Below, piece after piece: positions 1 to 8,113 of a DNA stretch of 64,000 nt (its first letter is position 1; each line of letters begins with the position of its first letter). The notes under the pieces were generated by a model. The model was given only the letters and a program-made list of their open reading frames with translations, was not told the origin of the DNA and did not search any database. Source of the stretch: Myxococcus guangdongensis (GTDB lineage: Bacteria > Myxococcota > Myxococcia > Myxococcales > Myxococcaceae); the NCBI RefSeq assembly GCF_024198255.1, contig NZ_JAJVKW010000002.1:682001-746000 (forward strand). Reading direction: 5' to 3'. Position numbers and translations under genes: made by a program.

Positions 1-1323
1 CCCGCGCACCTCCGAGGAGGCGAGGTAGATGACCCGGAGCACGGGCTCCGGCTGCTCCTTCGTCCGATTCTCCCGCAGACGCCGGTAGACGTTCTCCACG
101 TCGACGATGGCGTCGTCCACCAACTCGCCCACCGCCACCGCCAGGCCACCGAGCGTGAGGGTGTTGATGGACAGGCCGAACGCCTTCATCACCAGCGCGG
201 TGATGACGAAGGAGAGTGGAATCGCGGTGAGGGTGATGGCCGTGGTGCGCAGGTTGACGAGGAAGAGGAACAGCACCACCACGACGAGCAGCGCGCCGTC
301 CCGCAGCGCCTCCACCACGTTGCCGATGGCGGCCTGGATGAAGTCCGCCTGTCGGAAGAGCATCTCCACGCGCACGTCCGAGGGCAGCGTGGAGCGCAGC
401 TCCTTCACCGCGAGGTCCACCTGCTCCGTCAGCGCCAGCGTGCTGGCCCCGGGCTGCTTCTGCACCGCGAGGATGACCGCGGGGCGACCATTCATGCCGC
501 CATCGCCGCGCTTCACCGCCGGCCCCACGTCCACCTCCGCGACCTGGGAGAGGCGCACCGGGACGCCGTCTCGCATCGCGACCACCGTGGAGCGCAGGTC
601 CTCGACGGAGGCGCTGCGCGCGAGGTTGCGGACCAGGAACTCTCGCCCGCCCTTGTCCACGAAGCCGCCCGTGGTGTTGCCCTGTGACAGCCCCGCCGCG
701 CGCTCCACGTCCTCGAAGGTGAGCCCGAAGGCCAGGAGCTTCTCGGGCGTCACGCGGACCTGGAACTGCTTCACCCCGCCACCCAGCACCGTCACCTGGG
801 CGATGCCGGGAATCGTGAGCAGGCGTTGACGCAGCACCCAGTCCGCCAGTGAGCGCAGCTCCAGTGGAGACGTGCGCCCCTCCTCGCTCTGCACGCCGAG
901 CAGGAGGATTTCCCCCATGATGGAGGACACGGGCGTCAAGTGCGGCGCCACGTCGCGCGGCAGGCGCTCTCGCGCCACCTGGAGCCGCTCGGAGACGAGC
1001 TGTCGGTCCAGGTAGATGTCCGTGCCCCAGTCGAACTCCACGTGGACGATGGACAGGCCCACCCCCGAGGACGAGCGCACCCGCTGCACTCCGGGCGCGC
1101 CGTTCATCGACGTCTCGATGGGCGTGGTGACGAGCGTCTCCACCTCCTCGGGGGACAGCCCTCCCGCCTCGGTCATCACCGTGACGGTGGGTCGGTTGAG
1201 GTCGGGGAACACGTCCACGGGGAGCCGGGTGACGGCCCAGCCGCCATAGAGCAGCACCGCCACCGCCGCGAGCACGACGAACAGGCGATGGCGCAGCGAG
1301 AAGAGGATGACGTGGTCCAGCAC
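1..1323 (-). CDS. Heavy-metal efflux RND pump, CusA/CzcA type (3' part cut by window edge)
   Basis: Inner-membrane pump subunit of a tripartite efflux complex that uses the proton gradient to drive substrate, probably metal cations, out through an outer-membrane channel. Only the first 441 codons are present; the family is usually about 1,030 residues. An N-terminal membrane helix lies at about residues 8-28, followed by the first porter domain (motif PDLNRPTVTV), helices 2-4, and the segment GELVDDAIVDVEN near residue 400. That segment matches the acidic helix-4 proton-relay region of HME-RND pumps. The start is GTG at 1323, whose G is the last base of the upstream TAG (TAGTG), so translation is coupled to the membrane-fusion protein. 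Last gene of an operon running leftwards. Substrate cannot be told from this part. Confidence 0.9.
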   Translation of the reverse strand, partial: MLDHVILFSLRHRLFVVLAAVAVLLYGGWAVTRLPVDVFPDLNRPTVTVMTEAGGLSPEEVETLVTTPIETSMNGAPGVQRVRSSSGVGLSIVHVEFDWGTDIYLDRQLVSERLQVARERLPRDVAPHLTPVSSIMGEILLLGVQSEEGRTSPLELRSLADWVLRQRLLTIPGIAQVTVLGGGVKQFQVRVTPEKLLAFGLTFEDVERAAGLSQGNTTGGFVDKGGREFLVRNLARSASVEDLRSTVVAMRDGVPVRLSQVAEVDVGPAVKRGDGGMNGRPAVILAVQKQPGASTLALTEQVDLAVKELRSTLPSDVRVEMLFRQADFIQAAIGNVVEALRDGALLVVVVLFLFLVNLRTTAITLTAIPLSFVITALVMKAFGLSINTLTLGGLAVAVGELVDDAIVDVENVYRRLRENRTKEQPEPVLRVIYLASSEVRG

Positions 1324-2489
1324 TACCGTCCCCCTCGCGCCAGCCGCAGCGCCGCCACGCCGGAGACCACCACCCGCTCGCCTGTCTTCAGTCCCTGGCG
1401 CACCGCCCTCCACGCGCCATCGGTGCCACCGAGCACCACGGGGCGCAGCTCGAAGGTCTCCGGTCCAGTGTGGATGAAGACGAAGGCCCGGCCCTCGTCC
1501 TCGACCACCGCGTCCGTCGGCACGGCGAGCTCGTCCTTGCGTCCGCCCTCCCCGAGCGCCACGTCCACGAACATGCCGGGGCGCAGGCGGCCCTCGCGGT
1601 TGTCGACCTCGAGGAGCACGCGCACGCTGCGCGTCGCCTCGTCCACCATCTGGCCCACGTGATAGGGCTTCGCGGTGAAGTGCTGGCCCGGATAGGCCGT
1701 GGTGGAGATGAGTGCGCCCGTGGTGCCCTCGGCCCGAGCGACCTCGGCCTCGTACACGTGCGCCTCCACCCAGACGATGGAGGCGTCCAGGACGGTGAAG
1801 AGTGGACGCGACGGGTCCACCTGCTCACCCACGGAGGCGCGAGCCTCCACGAGCACTCCGTCGATGGGCGCGACCAGTGAGACTCGCGCGGTGCCCTGCC
1901 CCTGGCGCGCCCCCGCGAGGACCTCGCGCGCGGACTTCGCCCGGCTCCACTCCTGCTCGGCCGTGCTCACCGTGAGCCGCGCCTGCTGGACTTCCTTCTC
2001 CGCCACCACGCCCTGGAGCGACTCGAGACGCGTGAGGTCCCGCCGGGCCTGCTCCAATGCGGCGTGAGCTCGGGAGACCTCGGCCTCCGCCTGGAAGTGG
2101 CTCGTCGACAGGCCGGTGGACTCGGAGGTGGAGAGGCTCTGCTGCACCAGCGCCAGCACCTCGCCGCGCTTCACGCGTTGGCCGACGAGCGGTACGGCGC
2201 CATTCGCGGCGAGCACCCGTCCCGCGACGGGCGCGGACACCTGCGCGATGCGGTCCGTGCGCGGCACCACCTTCCCGGGTGTGACCAGACGGGACTCCAC
2301 GGAGCGCACGGCCGCGCGGCGCGTCCGGACCTCCAGGAGGAACTGGGTCTCCTTCGGGACGGAGAAGGAGGGGCCGGTGACGACGGGCCGTGTCGAAGCC
2401 TGGGGCTCGCCCGCGTGCGCCAGGGCGACGGTGCTGGACAAGGAGAGGCCGAGGAACAGCGAGAACGTGGACCGCGTCACCGAGTTCAT
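1323..2489 (-). CDS. Efflux RND periplasmic adaptor (membrane-fusion protein, HlyD/CusB family)
   Basis: Periplasmic adaptor linking the RND pump to the outer-membrane factor; 388 residues. The ATG at 2489 is chosen because it begins a clear signal peptide (hydrophobic FSLFLGLSLSSTVALAHA) and sits in an ATGA overlap with the preceding gene. Visible parts: a barrel-sandwich (lipoyl-like) half with APVAGRVL, an alpha-helical hairpin rich in Ala, Arg and Glu (about residues 130-200), the second lipoyl half with VAPIDGVLVEA, and a beta-barrel/membrane-proximal part with RPGMFVDV and AVPTDAVV. It has none of the Met-rich metal-binding stretches typical of CusB, so the substrate is open. Second to last in the outer-membrane factor - FixH-like - adaptor - pump operon. 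Confidence 0.9.
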   Translation of the reverse strand: MNSVTRSTFSLFLGLSLSSTVALAHAGEPQASTRPVVTGPSFSVPKETQFLLEVRTRRAAVRSVESRLVTPGKVVPRTDRIAQVSAPVAGRVLAANGAVPLVGQRVKRGEVLALVQQSLSTSESTGLSTSHFQAEAEVSRAHAALEQARRDLTRLESLQGVVAEKEVQQARLTVSTAEQEWSRAKSAREVLAGARQGQGTARVSLVAPIDGVLVEARASVGEQVDPSRPLFTVLDASIVWVEAHVYEAEVARAEGTTGALISTTAYPGQHFTAKPYHVGQMVDEATRSVRVLLEVDNREGRLRPGMFVDVALGEGGRKDELAVPTDAVVEDEGRAFVFIHTGPETFELRPVVLGGTDGAWRAVRQGLKTGERVVVSGVAALRLARGGR

Positions 2490-3082
2490 GTCCGCACCTT
2501 CTTGCGGCGAGACGACCACCACGCCCCGACAGCCGCCAGCAGCGATGCCCCGCCCACCGCACCCCAACGCCAGCCCCCCGTGGCTCCGGCGGCGCTCGAC
2601 GTGTCGTGGTCCTGCTCGAGGTGCACCGTGCCGAGCGCCAGCACGTCGACGTCGTTGCCGCGTGTCACCGTCACCACGGCGGCCCACTCCGTCTCGGGCT
2701 CGAGCAAGGCCTCTGCTTCGTAGGCTCCTGCCGAGAGCATTCGCGGAGACAGCTTCTGCACGGTGCTGCCCGTGAGCGTGAGCTCCACCTGCGCGCCGCT
2801 CACCGGGGCGTTCGTCTCCGTCTCGGCGACCCAGATGCGGACCCGGGTCTTCGGCGTCTCGGAGTGTTCGGGGTGCCTGAGCACGACCTCGAACACGTCA
2901 CCCGTCGCCGCGCGCACGTGCTGCGCATCCTGGACCGTGGCGGACATGGCAGGCCCACCATGCGACTCGCCCTCATGCGCCAGGGCAGGGAGCGCCAGGA
3001 GCGCGCACGTCCACACCGCGAAAGCTCGTCGGACCCGTATCCCCTTGAGAGGCAGAGCCCCACGATTCGCTGTTGCCGTCAT
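2486..3082 (-). CDS. FixH/YtkA-like exported membrane protein inside the efflux operon
   Basis: A 198-residue exported protein of unknown role. From the ATG at 3082 it has a basic n-region and a hydrophobic stretch ending ALLALPALAHEGESH, an Ig-like beta domain (about residues 50-150, with HVRAATGDVFEVVL and SAGAYEAEALLEPE) resembling FixH/YtkA-type domains, then a C-terminal membrane helix followed by RRKK. Its stop overlaps the adaptor start (ATGA). An in-frame ATG at 3430 also forms an ATGA overlap with the outer-membrane factor stop and would add 116 residues. That extension has clearly lower GC at third positions (about 74 percent) and contains degenerate repeats, so the shorter form is preferred but not proven. 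Possibly a periplasmic metal-handling or assembly factor for the pump (inference). Confidence 0.75.
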   Translation of the reverse strand: MTATANRGALPLKGIRVRRAFAVWTCALLALPALAHEGESHGGPAMSATVQDAQHVRAATGDVFEVVLRHPEHSETPKTRVRIWVAETETNAPVSGAQVELTLTGSTVQKLSPRMLSAGAYEAEALLEPETEWAAVVTVTRGNDVDVLALGTVHLEQDHDTSSAAGATGGWRWGAVGGASLLAAVGAWWSSRRKKVRT

Positions 3083-3426
3083 GACACCGCGCAATGAGGG
3101 CATGAGCGCCCACGACACCGCGAGCGAGGTCCATCGAAACACGGTGGCCAAGACAACGAGCACGGACCGCCATGCGCGGTGAGCCTCCCGCACGACCTGG
3201 TCCGACTCCTGTCGAAACGCCGTGACCATGACACCGAGCACGCTCCACCCTGGACGCCGAGCATCAGGCGCGATGCGGAGCGCGGCGCGACGGGGCGATG
3301 TGTCCTCACTCACAGCAGTGCGCCACCCCATGTGTCGGCTCTCCTGCACGGCAAAGGCCCGTCCGGGGCGAAGCGAAGGAGCCTCGACACTTCGCGGGTC
3401 CGCTACCGCATGCTTCGGCGTCGCGC
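3083..3426. repeat. Low-GC3 spacer with degenerate 78-bp direct repeats
   Basis: This 344-base stretch between the outer-membrane factor gene and the preferred start of the FixH-like gene is open in the minus frame but composed unlike a gene. Two copies starting at the shared TCGAAAC (3134 and 3212) agree at about 40 of 54 aligned positions, 78 bases (26 codons) apart. A third weaker copy begins near 3075 (GCCGTCATGACACCG). Differences between copies fall evenly on all three codon positions, so no selection on protein is visible. Confidence 0.5.
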
Positions 3427-4671
3427 TCATTCCGGCACCTGTCCCGTCGGGAGCCGGCCCACCGAGCGCAGCAAGGCCACCCGGGCCCGGACGAGCGCGG
3501 CCGCCGCATCCACCCCTTCCCCCGCCACGGCGAACGCCCTGTCCCGCGCGAGGAACAGCGCATCCAGCCCCAGCTCTCCCGCCTCGTACGCGCGGCGCAC
3601 CAGCTCCAGATTCCGGTCCACCGAGGGACGCACCGCCACCAGGGCCTCGTGCGCCGAGCGCGCCGCATCGAACGTCGCCCGCGCCACGGCCTGCTCCGCG
3701 GACACCTCCCGCTCCCGCGCCACCTGCTCCGCCTCACGCACCTTGCGTCGGGCTCGCGCCTGAGCCAGCTCCGGCTGGTTGCGGTCCCACAGCGGCAGCG
3801 GCACCGAGAGCCGCGCGATGAGCAGGTGCCCGGTGTGCACATCCGAGAGTGCACCATGGGACTCCGGCCGCCGCTCACGCTCGTAGCCGAGGGACACCGT
3901 CGGACTCGGGATGCGCTCCCGGCGCAGCAGGTCCACCTCCGAGCCCGCGGCGGCCACGTCGGCGCGCGCCGCGACCAGGCTCGGAGGCTCGCCCTCCAGT
4001 GACGAGGGCAGCGGCTGGGTCGCGGTGTCCACGAGCGAGACACGCAAGGCCGAGTCCATCGAGCGCCCCAGTCGACGATTCAATTCGGCCCGAGCCGCCA
4101 CCACCTCCGCCCCGGCCTGTGCCGAGCGTGCCTCCGCACGCGCGCGCTCCAGGGCCGCGGCATTGCGGTCCAGCTCCGACACATCTCCCGCCGCGAAGCG
4201 ACGCACCGTGGCCGCCTCCATCTCCCGCGTCAGCTCGAGCGACTCACGCGCCAGCGCCGCGCGCGCCTCACGACGCTCCAGCTCCACGGCCGACTCCACC
4301 GCGCCCGCCGAAGCACTCAGCATCACGGCGTGACGTCGTGCACGGGCTGCCTCCAGAGCTTCGCTCGCACGCGCCACACGGAGCCCCGACTGTCCTGCGA
4401 CCTCCAGGGACTGACTCAACACGAGCTCCGCGCGCTGCTCGCCGGTGTCTCCCGTGAGCGCATCCGTGACCAGCGCCAGCTCGACGGAAGGATTCGCGCG
4501 GGGCCAGCGTCCATCCGTCGCGCGCACACCCTCGGCGCCCTGCTCCTCCGCTTGCGCCGCCGCGACCTCCGGACTGCGCGCCAGCGCCTCCGACACCACA
4601 CGCTCCAGTGACCACGCCTCCGAGGGCGAGGCGGCCAGCACGAGCGACAAGGCAGCGGACACGAGCGACAT
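3427..4671 (-). CDS. Outer-membrane efflux protein (TolC/CusC family)
   Basis: Outer-membrane channel subunit of the tripartite efflux system; 414 residues, normal for the family. The ATG at 4671 is chosen over an upstream in-frame ATG at 4914 because it has TTGGAG about 8 bases upstream and starts a signal peptide (MSLVSAALSLVLAASPSEA). The mature part is almost entirely long Ala/Glu/Arg-rich helices in two repeated halves, as in OEP-fold proteins. Each half has the usual helical start (SLERVVSEALARSPEV; PSLVAARADVAAAGSEV) and conserved elements such as SVPLPLWDRN and YEAGELGLDAL. There is no lipobox Cys, unlike E. coli CusC. First gene of the efflux operon; a 17-bp palindrome lies 93 bp upstream. 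Confidence 0.9.
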   Translation of the reverse strand: MSLVSAALSLVLAASPSEAWSLERVVSEALARSPEVAAAQAEEQGAEGVRATDGRWPRANPSVELALVTDALTGDTGEQRAELVLSQSLEVAGQSGLRVARASEALEAARARRHAVMLSASAGAVESAVELERREARAALARESLELTREMEAATVRRFAAGDVSELDRNAAALERARAEARSAQAGAEVVAARAELNRRLGRSMDSALRVSLVDTATQPLPSSLEGEPPSLVAARADVAAAGSEVDLLRRERIPSPTVSLGYERERRPESHGALSDVHTGHLLIARLSVPLPLWDRNQPELAQARARRKVREAEQVAREREVSAEQAVARATFDAARSAHEALVAVRPSVDRNLELVRRAYEAGELGLDALFLARDRAFAVAGEGVDAAAALVRARVALLRSVGRLPTGQVPE

Positions 4672-4969
4672 GCCCCACTCCAACGCAAGCCCCGTACCCA
4701 CGCCGACCCACAGCGATTCCAACAGGTTGCGAGCCGGCGCCCCGGCCACAGGTGTGACCACTTCCATCACACTGTGATGGCCCCGAGCGGAGCACGACCC
4801 TGTGGCCCCACAGCGCACATCACCGCCTGTCCGGTCCAGGGACCGCGACACGGGGCCCGTATCGGAAATCACCAGGATGAGCAGCCAGCCCGTGAGCCAC
4901 GGCTCGTACTGCATTCAAGGGAACGCTGGCCGCCTCCGGCCGACGCCCTCATCCATCCAAGGAAACAAT
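4672..4969. other. Divergent intergenic region
   Basis: About 300 bases between the divergently transcribed efflux operon and the lipoprotein gene. Besides the palindrome at 4764-4780 and the AAGGAA ribosome-binding site at 4959-4964, nothing recognisable was found. Open frames crossing it lack coding-like third positions. Confidence 0.5.
4764..4780. promoter_or_regulatory. 17-bp perfect palindrome upstream of efflux operon, likely operator
   Basis: CCATCACACTGTGATGG is a perfect inverted repeat (two 8-bp arms around one base), 93 bp upstream of the outer-membrane factor start and about 190 bp before the divergent lipoprotein gene. Position and symmetry suggest a dimeric regulator site controlling efflux. 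No regulator gene is next to it. The half-sites are in the opposite order to a CRP site. Confidence 0.5.
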
Positions 4970-5788
4970 GTGACGTCAATCATTCGCACCATGACCCTTC
5001 TGTCCCTGATGGGCGCCACGGCGTGTGGCGGCTCCGGCGATGGCAGCCTCGGTGGAGCCGAGGACACGCTGGGCACGAGCGAGGCGGAGCTCACCGGCAC
5101 GGAGGTGACGCTCCCCGTCTGTGACGCGGCTCAACGCACGTCCAACTGGCTCTGCTGGCTGGATGGGAACAAGCAGGCGGCGTGCCCGACGGGCCAGACG
5201 CCGTCGAGCCACTGGCTGCATCCCTACATCGCTTCGTCGTACGTCCGGGCGGACCCGGCGCGCGGAGCCCGTGAGGTCAAGGTGTCGTCGCTGTACTGGG
5301 GCACCTTCGACAACTTCCTCTACCGCGTGGAGAAGGTGCAGTGCGACCTGGCGAACTCCACGTACCAGGCGGCGAGCTGGTCCCGCTACACGGGCTCGCC
5401 GGTCCTCCAGGCCAAGCTGACGTCCTACGTCGACCACATCCGTCCCGCCGTGGTGCGCGGCACGGCGTTCGTGTCGCTCGATGAGTACTACTGTGCCGCC
5501 GCGGGTGGCTGTGCGCCGGACACCACCTTGAGGCTCGTCATCAAGAAGCGGGGTGGAGCGTTCCCGGACTGGACCCAGGTCGCCTCACGCGACCTCCCCA
5601 TCGAGCAGTACGCCCCCGTCGGCGCGTTCGAGGTCGAGACGCTCGTGGAGCCCGGCATGCAGGTCACCTTCGAGCTCTACGTCATCAACTCGTACAACTC
5701 GATTTCGGAGCTCATCTTCCACGACCTGCGCCTGTTCACGGAGACCTGCGTCCCCGACCTCAGCAACCCGGGGCAGTGCATACCGTGA
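4970..5788 (+). CDS. Secreted lipoprotein of unknown function
   Basis: A 272-residue protein. The GTG at 4970 is chosen because AAGGAA lies about 6 bases upstream and it opens a short lipoprotein signal: basic start, TMTLLSLMGATAC, then CGGSGDGS as a flexible tether. The alternative ATG at 4991 would leave almost no n-region. The mature part has several Cys (NWLCWLDG, VQCDL, YYCAAAGGCAPD, ETCVPDL, QCIP) and aromatic-rich beta-like segments such as VKVSSLYWGTFDNFLYRVE. No family was recognised. It is divergent from the efflux operon and followed by a strong hairpin. Probably attached to the outer membrane (inference). Confidence 0.7.
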   Translation: MTSIIRTMTLLSLMGATACGGSGDGSLGGAEDTLGTSEAELTGTEVTLPVCDAAQRTSNWLCWLDGNKQAACPTGQTPSSHWLHPYIASSYVRADPARGAREVKVSSLYWGTFDNFLYRVEKVQCDLANSTYQAASWSRYTGSPVLQAKLTSYVDHIRPAVVRGTAFVSLDEYYCAAAGGCAPDTTLRLVIKKRGGAFPDWTQVASRDLPIEQYAPVGAFEVETLVEPGMQVTFELYVINSYNSISELIFHDLRLFTETCVPDLSNPGQCIP

Positions 5789-5794
5789 GCCTCC

Positions 5795-5826
5795 GCGCCC
5801 TGCATCGTGCACTCGATGCGGGGCGC
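5795..5826. terminator. Bidirectional hairpin between convergent genes
   Basis: GCGCCC-T-GCATCG pairs with CGATGC-G-GGGCGC around a 6-base loop (13 pairs including one T-G). It lies between the stop codons of the lipoprotein gene (+) and the Imm11 gene (-). There is no T-run, so termination is inferred from position and stem strength. Confidence 0.55.
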
Positions 5827-5836
5827 GTCACCACCC

Positions 5837-6418
5837 TCATCGAGGCTCGTGCGGCCCAGTCACGCGCTCGAACGACACCCCGAGGTTCCCCACGCGTTCG
5901 AGCGCATTCTTGAGATCCTCCGAAACAACGAACGCGACCTTGAACCTCTTCAGCCGGAACACATGGGCGCCCTCCGTCTTCGTGGGGTCGATTCGCAGCC
6001 CGTAGATCCAGCCGTACTCCCCTTCATACCCAGGTGCATCTCCATCATCGTGATGCACTTCCCGGCACCGCGCCTCGTCGATGGCGTCGACCACCTTGGT
6101 CGCGTTGACGACGAAGTATCGTTCCGACTCTCCTTCCACCGTCACCGGAAACAGTTGGACGTCGCCGGAGGCCAATGCCCTGAAGACGTCCGCGAGCGCC
6201 GCGCTGACAATCGGCGTGCGCTCAACCCCTCCCAACGCAAAAGCGCGCTTCGTCCCTGGGTGTGAAACCTGGGATTTGATGGGGCCAGGGTCCTCAAGCA
6301 CGCGCCCATCCGTGAACAGCCAAGGCTCTTCGAACGCCTCGCCGGATGCCCGCGTAGGCGTCTCCACGAGCCATCGAGGCACGTCCGCCAACCCCACCCA
6401 ATAAAAGTTCCGCTCCAC
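5837..6418 (-). CDS. Imm11-family immunity protein (MXAN_0049-type, DUF1629)
   Basis: A 193-residue protein resembling the Imm11 immunity family, whose members protect the producer from a cognate polymorphic toxin encoded next to them. Family-like features are the N-terminal YWVGLADVPRWL, the central SAALADVFRALASGDVQLFPV, YFVVNATKVVDAIDE, and a C-terminal block VFRLKRFKVAFVVSEDLKNAL. The start is GTG at 6418, preceded by AGGAGG with about 6 bases spacing. No intact toxin gene precedes it. A short coding-like fragment on the same strand (6678-6806) may be the remains of one. As an orphan it could still protect against toxin delivered by neighbours. Confidence 0.75.
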   Translation of the reverse strand: MERNFYWVGLADVPRWLVETPTRASGEAFEEPWLFTDGRVLEDPGPIKSQVSHPGTKRAFALGGVERTPIVSAALADVFRALASGDVQLFPVTVEGESERYFVVNATKVVDAIDEARCREVHHDDGDAPGYEGEYGWIYGLRIDPTKTEGAHVFRLKRFKVAFVVSEDLKNALERVGNLGVSFERVTGPHEPR

Positions 6419-6957
6419 CCGGGCCTCCTATCTTACGTGGGCATCACCCTTAAGTTCGTCGCAGACGCGAAGTCGGCGGAACTGGCTATTCCAGGCCAGA
6501 GTGCGCGCCCCCATCAGTAGCCGCCGAGTCGTTCCTTGGTATCGACGCCCGAACGACCAATACGCGGGCGATGCCGCGCAGACGCAGCTCACGGCGATTC
6601 TTCCTCGAAGATCTAGCCTGTCTCGCCTTGCAGCTTCTCGAGGCGGGGTCGGGGCTAGGACCGGCCCGAGGGCATCCTCACCGTAGGCCAAAGTCCAGAT
6701 GCGGGAAGATTTCGTGAGTGTTGTGCACGTTGGCGGTCGTCTTAGAGGCCCCATGCCTCTCAACTGGGGGATACTCCTTGCCAACGACCGGCCGGGCTCC
6801 GACTTTCGTTGAGGACTGTCACCTACGACCCGACCAAAGGTGTGCTCTCTCCCAAGCCCTAACGATAGGCTGTTTAGCCTGTACATGAAATCGCCCTGGG
6901 CGTGCCCAAGCCTAGCACAAAGCCCCCACCCAAGTCGGTAGGCAGTTCTATCCTCAG
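6419..6957. other. Gap with a possible decayed toxin fragment
   Basis: This 539-base stretch holds no intact gene. On the minus strand 6678-6806 encodes a coherent tract (GARPVVGKEYPPVERHGA, then SKTTANVHNTHEIFPHLDFG) with about 72 percent G/C at third positions, closed by stops on both sides. Its place upstream of an orphan immunity gene makes a decayed toxin C-terminus possible, but no toxin family was recognised. The rest looks non-coding. Confidence 0.35.
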
Positions 6958-7278
6958 CTATTGAACCAGCTTCATGTTGATAAACTGATTCAGCGACACT
7001 CCCTTGCGCTCAGCTTCAACGGCTAATCGCCTGTGCAGATCTACAGGCATCCGCAAGTTAAGCTTTCCGCTGTACTGACGTAAACAGAGAGGCTCTGGCA
7101 CGGGCTCACCGCTTTCCGTCAAATCCGCAACAACCTCTTCCACTACGCCGCGAAGTTCACGCAGTGCTTCTTCATGTGAGTCACCGTGTGCGGCAAGCGA
7201 AGGAAACTCAGTGACCCTCGCGACGAACACTCGGTCTGCAGGCTCCCACTCCACTACGTACTGATACTCATTAAGCAT
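6958..7278 (-). CDS. hicB: HicB-family antitoxin
   Basis: A 106-residue antitoxin of a type II HicAB module; it would bind the HicA RNase and repress the operon. The N-terminal half (MLNEYQYVVEWEPADRVF and VARVTEFPSLAAHGDSHEEA) is the RNase H-like HicB fold with the characteristic 'E-P-L-A-H-G-x-S/T-xx-EA' run. The C-terminal half (KLNLRMPVDLHRRLAVEAE) followed by GVSLNQFINMKL is a ribbon-helix-helix DNA-binding segment. GAGG lies about 8 bases before the ATG. Codons are much less G/C-biased than in neighbouring genes, which suggests acquisition. The gap to the upstream hicA is 116 bases, longer than usual. Confidence 0.85.
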   Translation of the reverse strand: MLNEYQYVVEWEPADRVFVARVTEFPSLAAHGDSHEEALRELRGVVEEVVADLTESGEPVPEPLCLRQYSGKLNLRMPVDLHRRLAVEAERKGVSLNQFINMKLVQ

Positions 7279-7394
7279 AATTTCAACCTCTCGAAGTCAC
7301 GAGGAAGAACCCCTCGCGCTAGGACTTCATTCACAACCCCGAGCAGATGTATGCCCTCTGCTGCGGGGGTGTGAATGGAGCGATTGGTTTTTAC

Positions 7395-7649
7395 CTAGTC
7401 CTCCTGTTGCATGGCTTGCAACTTCCGAAAGGCAGCAAGCACTTGCTGGACTTGGTATTCCTTAGCCTCCCCTGAGTTCTTTGAAGGCTGGATATTGATG
7501 CGTGGGTCTCCGGACCAAGGGGTCTTGAAAATATAATGACTCCCCTTTCCATTCCGACCATCAAAGTAGCGTTTACAAAGCACTACAAGACGCTCAAATC
7601 TCACTCCGCCGAGCTCAAGTTCGGTAATATCTGCTTCAATATTCGACAT
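7395..7649 (-). CDS. hicA: HicA-like toxin (mRNA interferase)
   Basis: An 84-residue protein resembling the longer HicA toxins, which cleave mRNA using a histidine on a small dsRBD-like fold. The segment GKGSHYIFKTPW contains the expected G-S-H catalytic motif, and INIQPSKNSGEAKEYQVQQV matches the 'INLQ...G.AKPYQIRQ' C-terminal pattern of that subgroup. The ATG at 7649 is chosen with GGAG nine bases upstream; an in-frame TTG at 7664 is the alternative. AT-richer than surrounding genes. Transcribed before hicB as in classical modules. The assignment relies on motif resemblance, so an unrelated double-stranded-RNA-binding-like toxin is possible. Confidence 0.7.
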   Translation of the reverse strand: MSNIEADITELELGGVRFERLVVLCKRYFDGRNGKGSHYIFKTPWSGDPRINIQPSKNSGEAKEYQVQQVLAAFRKLQAMQQED

Positions 7650-7975
7650 ATCCTCAATCTCCAAAACGCAAATACATGGTCACAACCTCCTGTAAGATTT
7701 TGACGGACTTAGCCGTGGCTCCATTAGAGCTACGGGGGTTTTCGCGGCCTACTTGAACTCATCTCCGTAACCTCTCCTCGAAAGAATAGTACCACCTGTG
7801 GTACCAGAATGCAAGAACCAAGAAGCCACCGCGTACCTGAAGAGCGCATGACACAAGCTGAAGTCAGGAGGACATGAAATCACCAGCAATTAAGAGAGGT
7901 TACGCAACAGACCTCAAAATATCTGGTGCTCCTGGTGGTTGCCTGCCCAGCAGGCGGGCTTAAGTGCGCTGCCCC

Positions 7976-8113
7976 GAGAGCAATGGCTGCGCCGAACACT
8001 TCATCAGCCCCCTCAAGGGGTATTTGCTCTGGGTGCGAACTCTCTCCTCCGTGGTGGAACTGGGGCAGGTCCTGCTGGATCGGGGCCACCTCCACAACGA
8101 GCACTGACCGCTG
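7976..8113 (+). pseudogene. Decayed transposase (integrase core) fragment
   Basis: Reading from 7976 gives PESNGCAEHFISPLKGYLLW then VRTLSSVVELGQVLLDRG and HLHNEH, then a TGA. This follows the C-terminal integrase-core pattern of IS3/IS481-type transposases (P-E-x-N-G-x-A-E-x-F-I-x-x-L-K ... L-L-W-V-R ... Y-N-E-H-W), with the expected Trp codon changed to TGA. No start, no 5' half and no clear inverted repeats remain. It marks an old insertion next to the hicAB pair. Confidence 0.55.

Noticed and set aside
4764-4780. CRP/FNR-type binding site
   Set aside because: The half-sites read TCACA...TGTGA, the reverse order of TGTGA...TCACA, with too short a spacer.
4671-4914. Upstream in-frame start of the outer-membrane factor gene at 4914
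   Set aside because: The extra 81 residues cover the palindrome and promoter region, lack coding bias, and would bury the signal peptide that starts at 4671.
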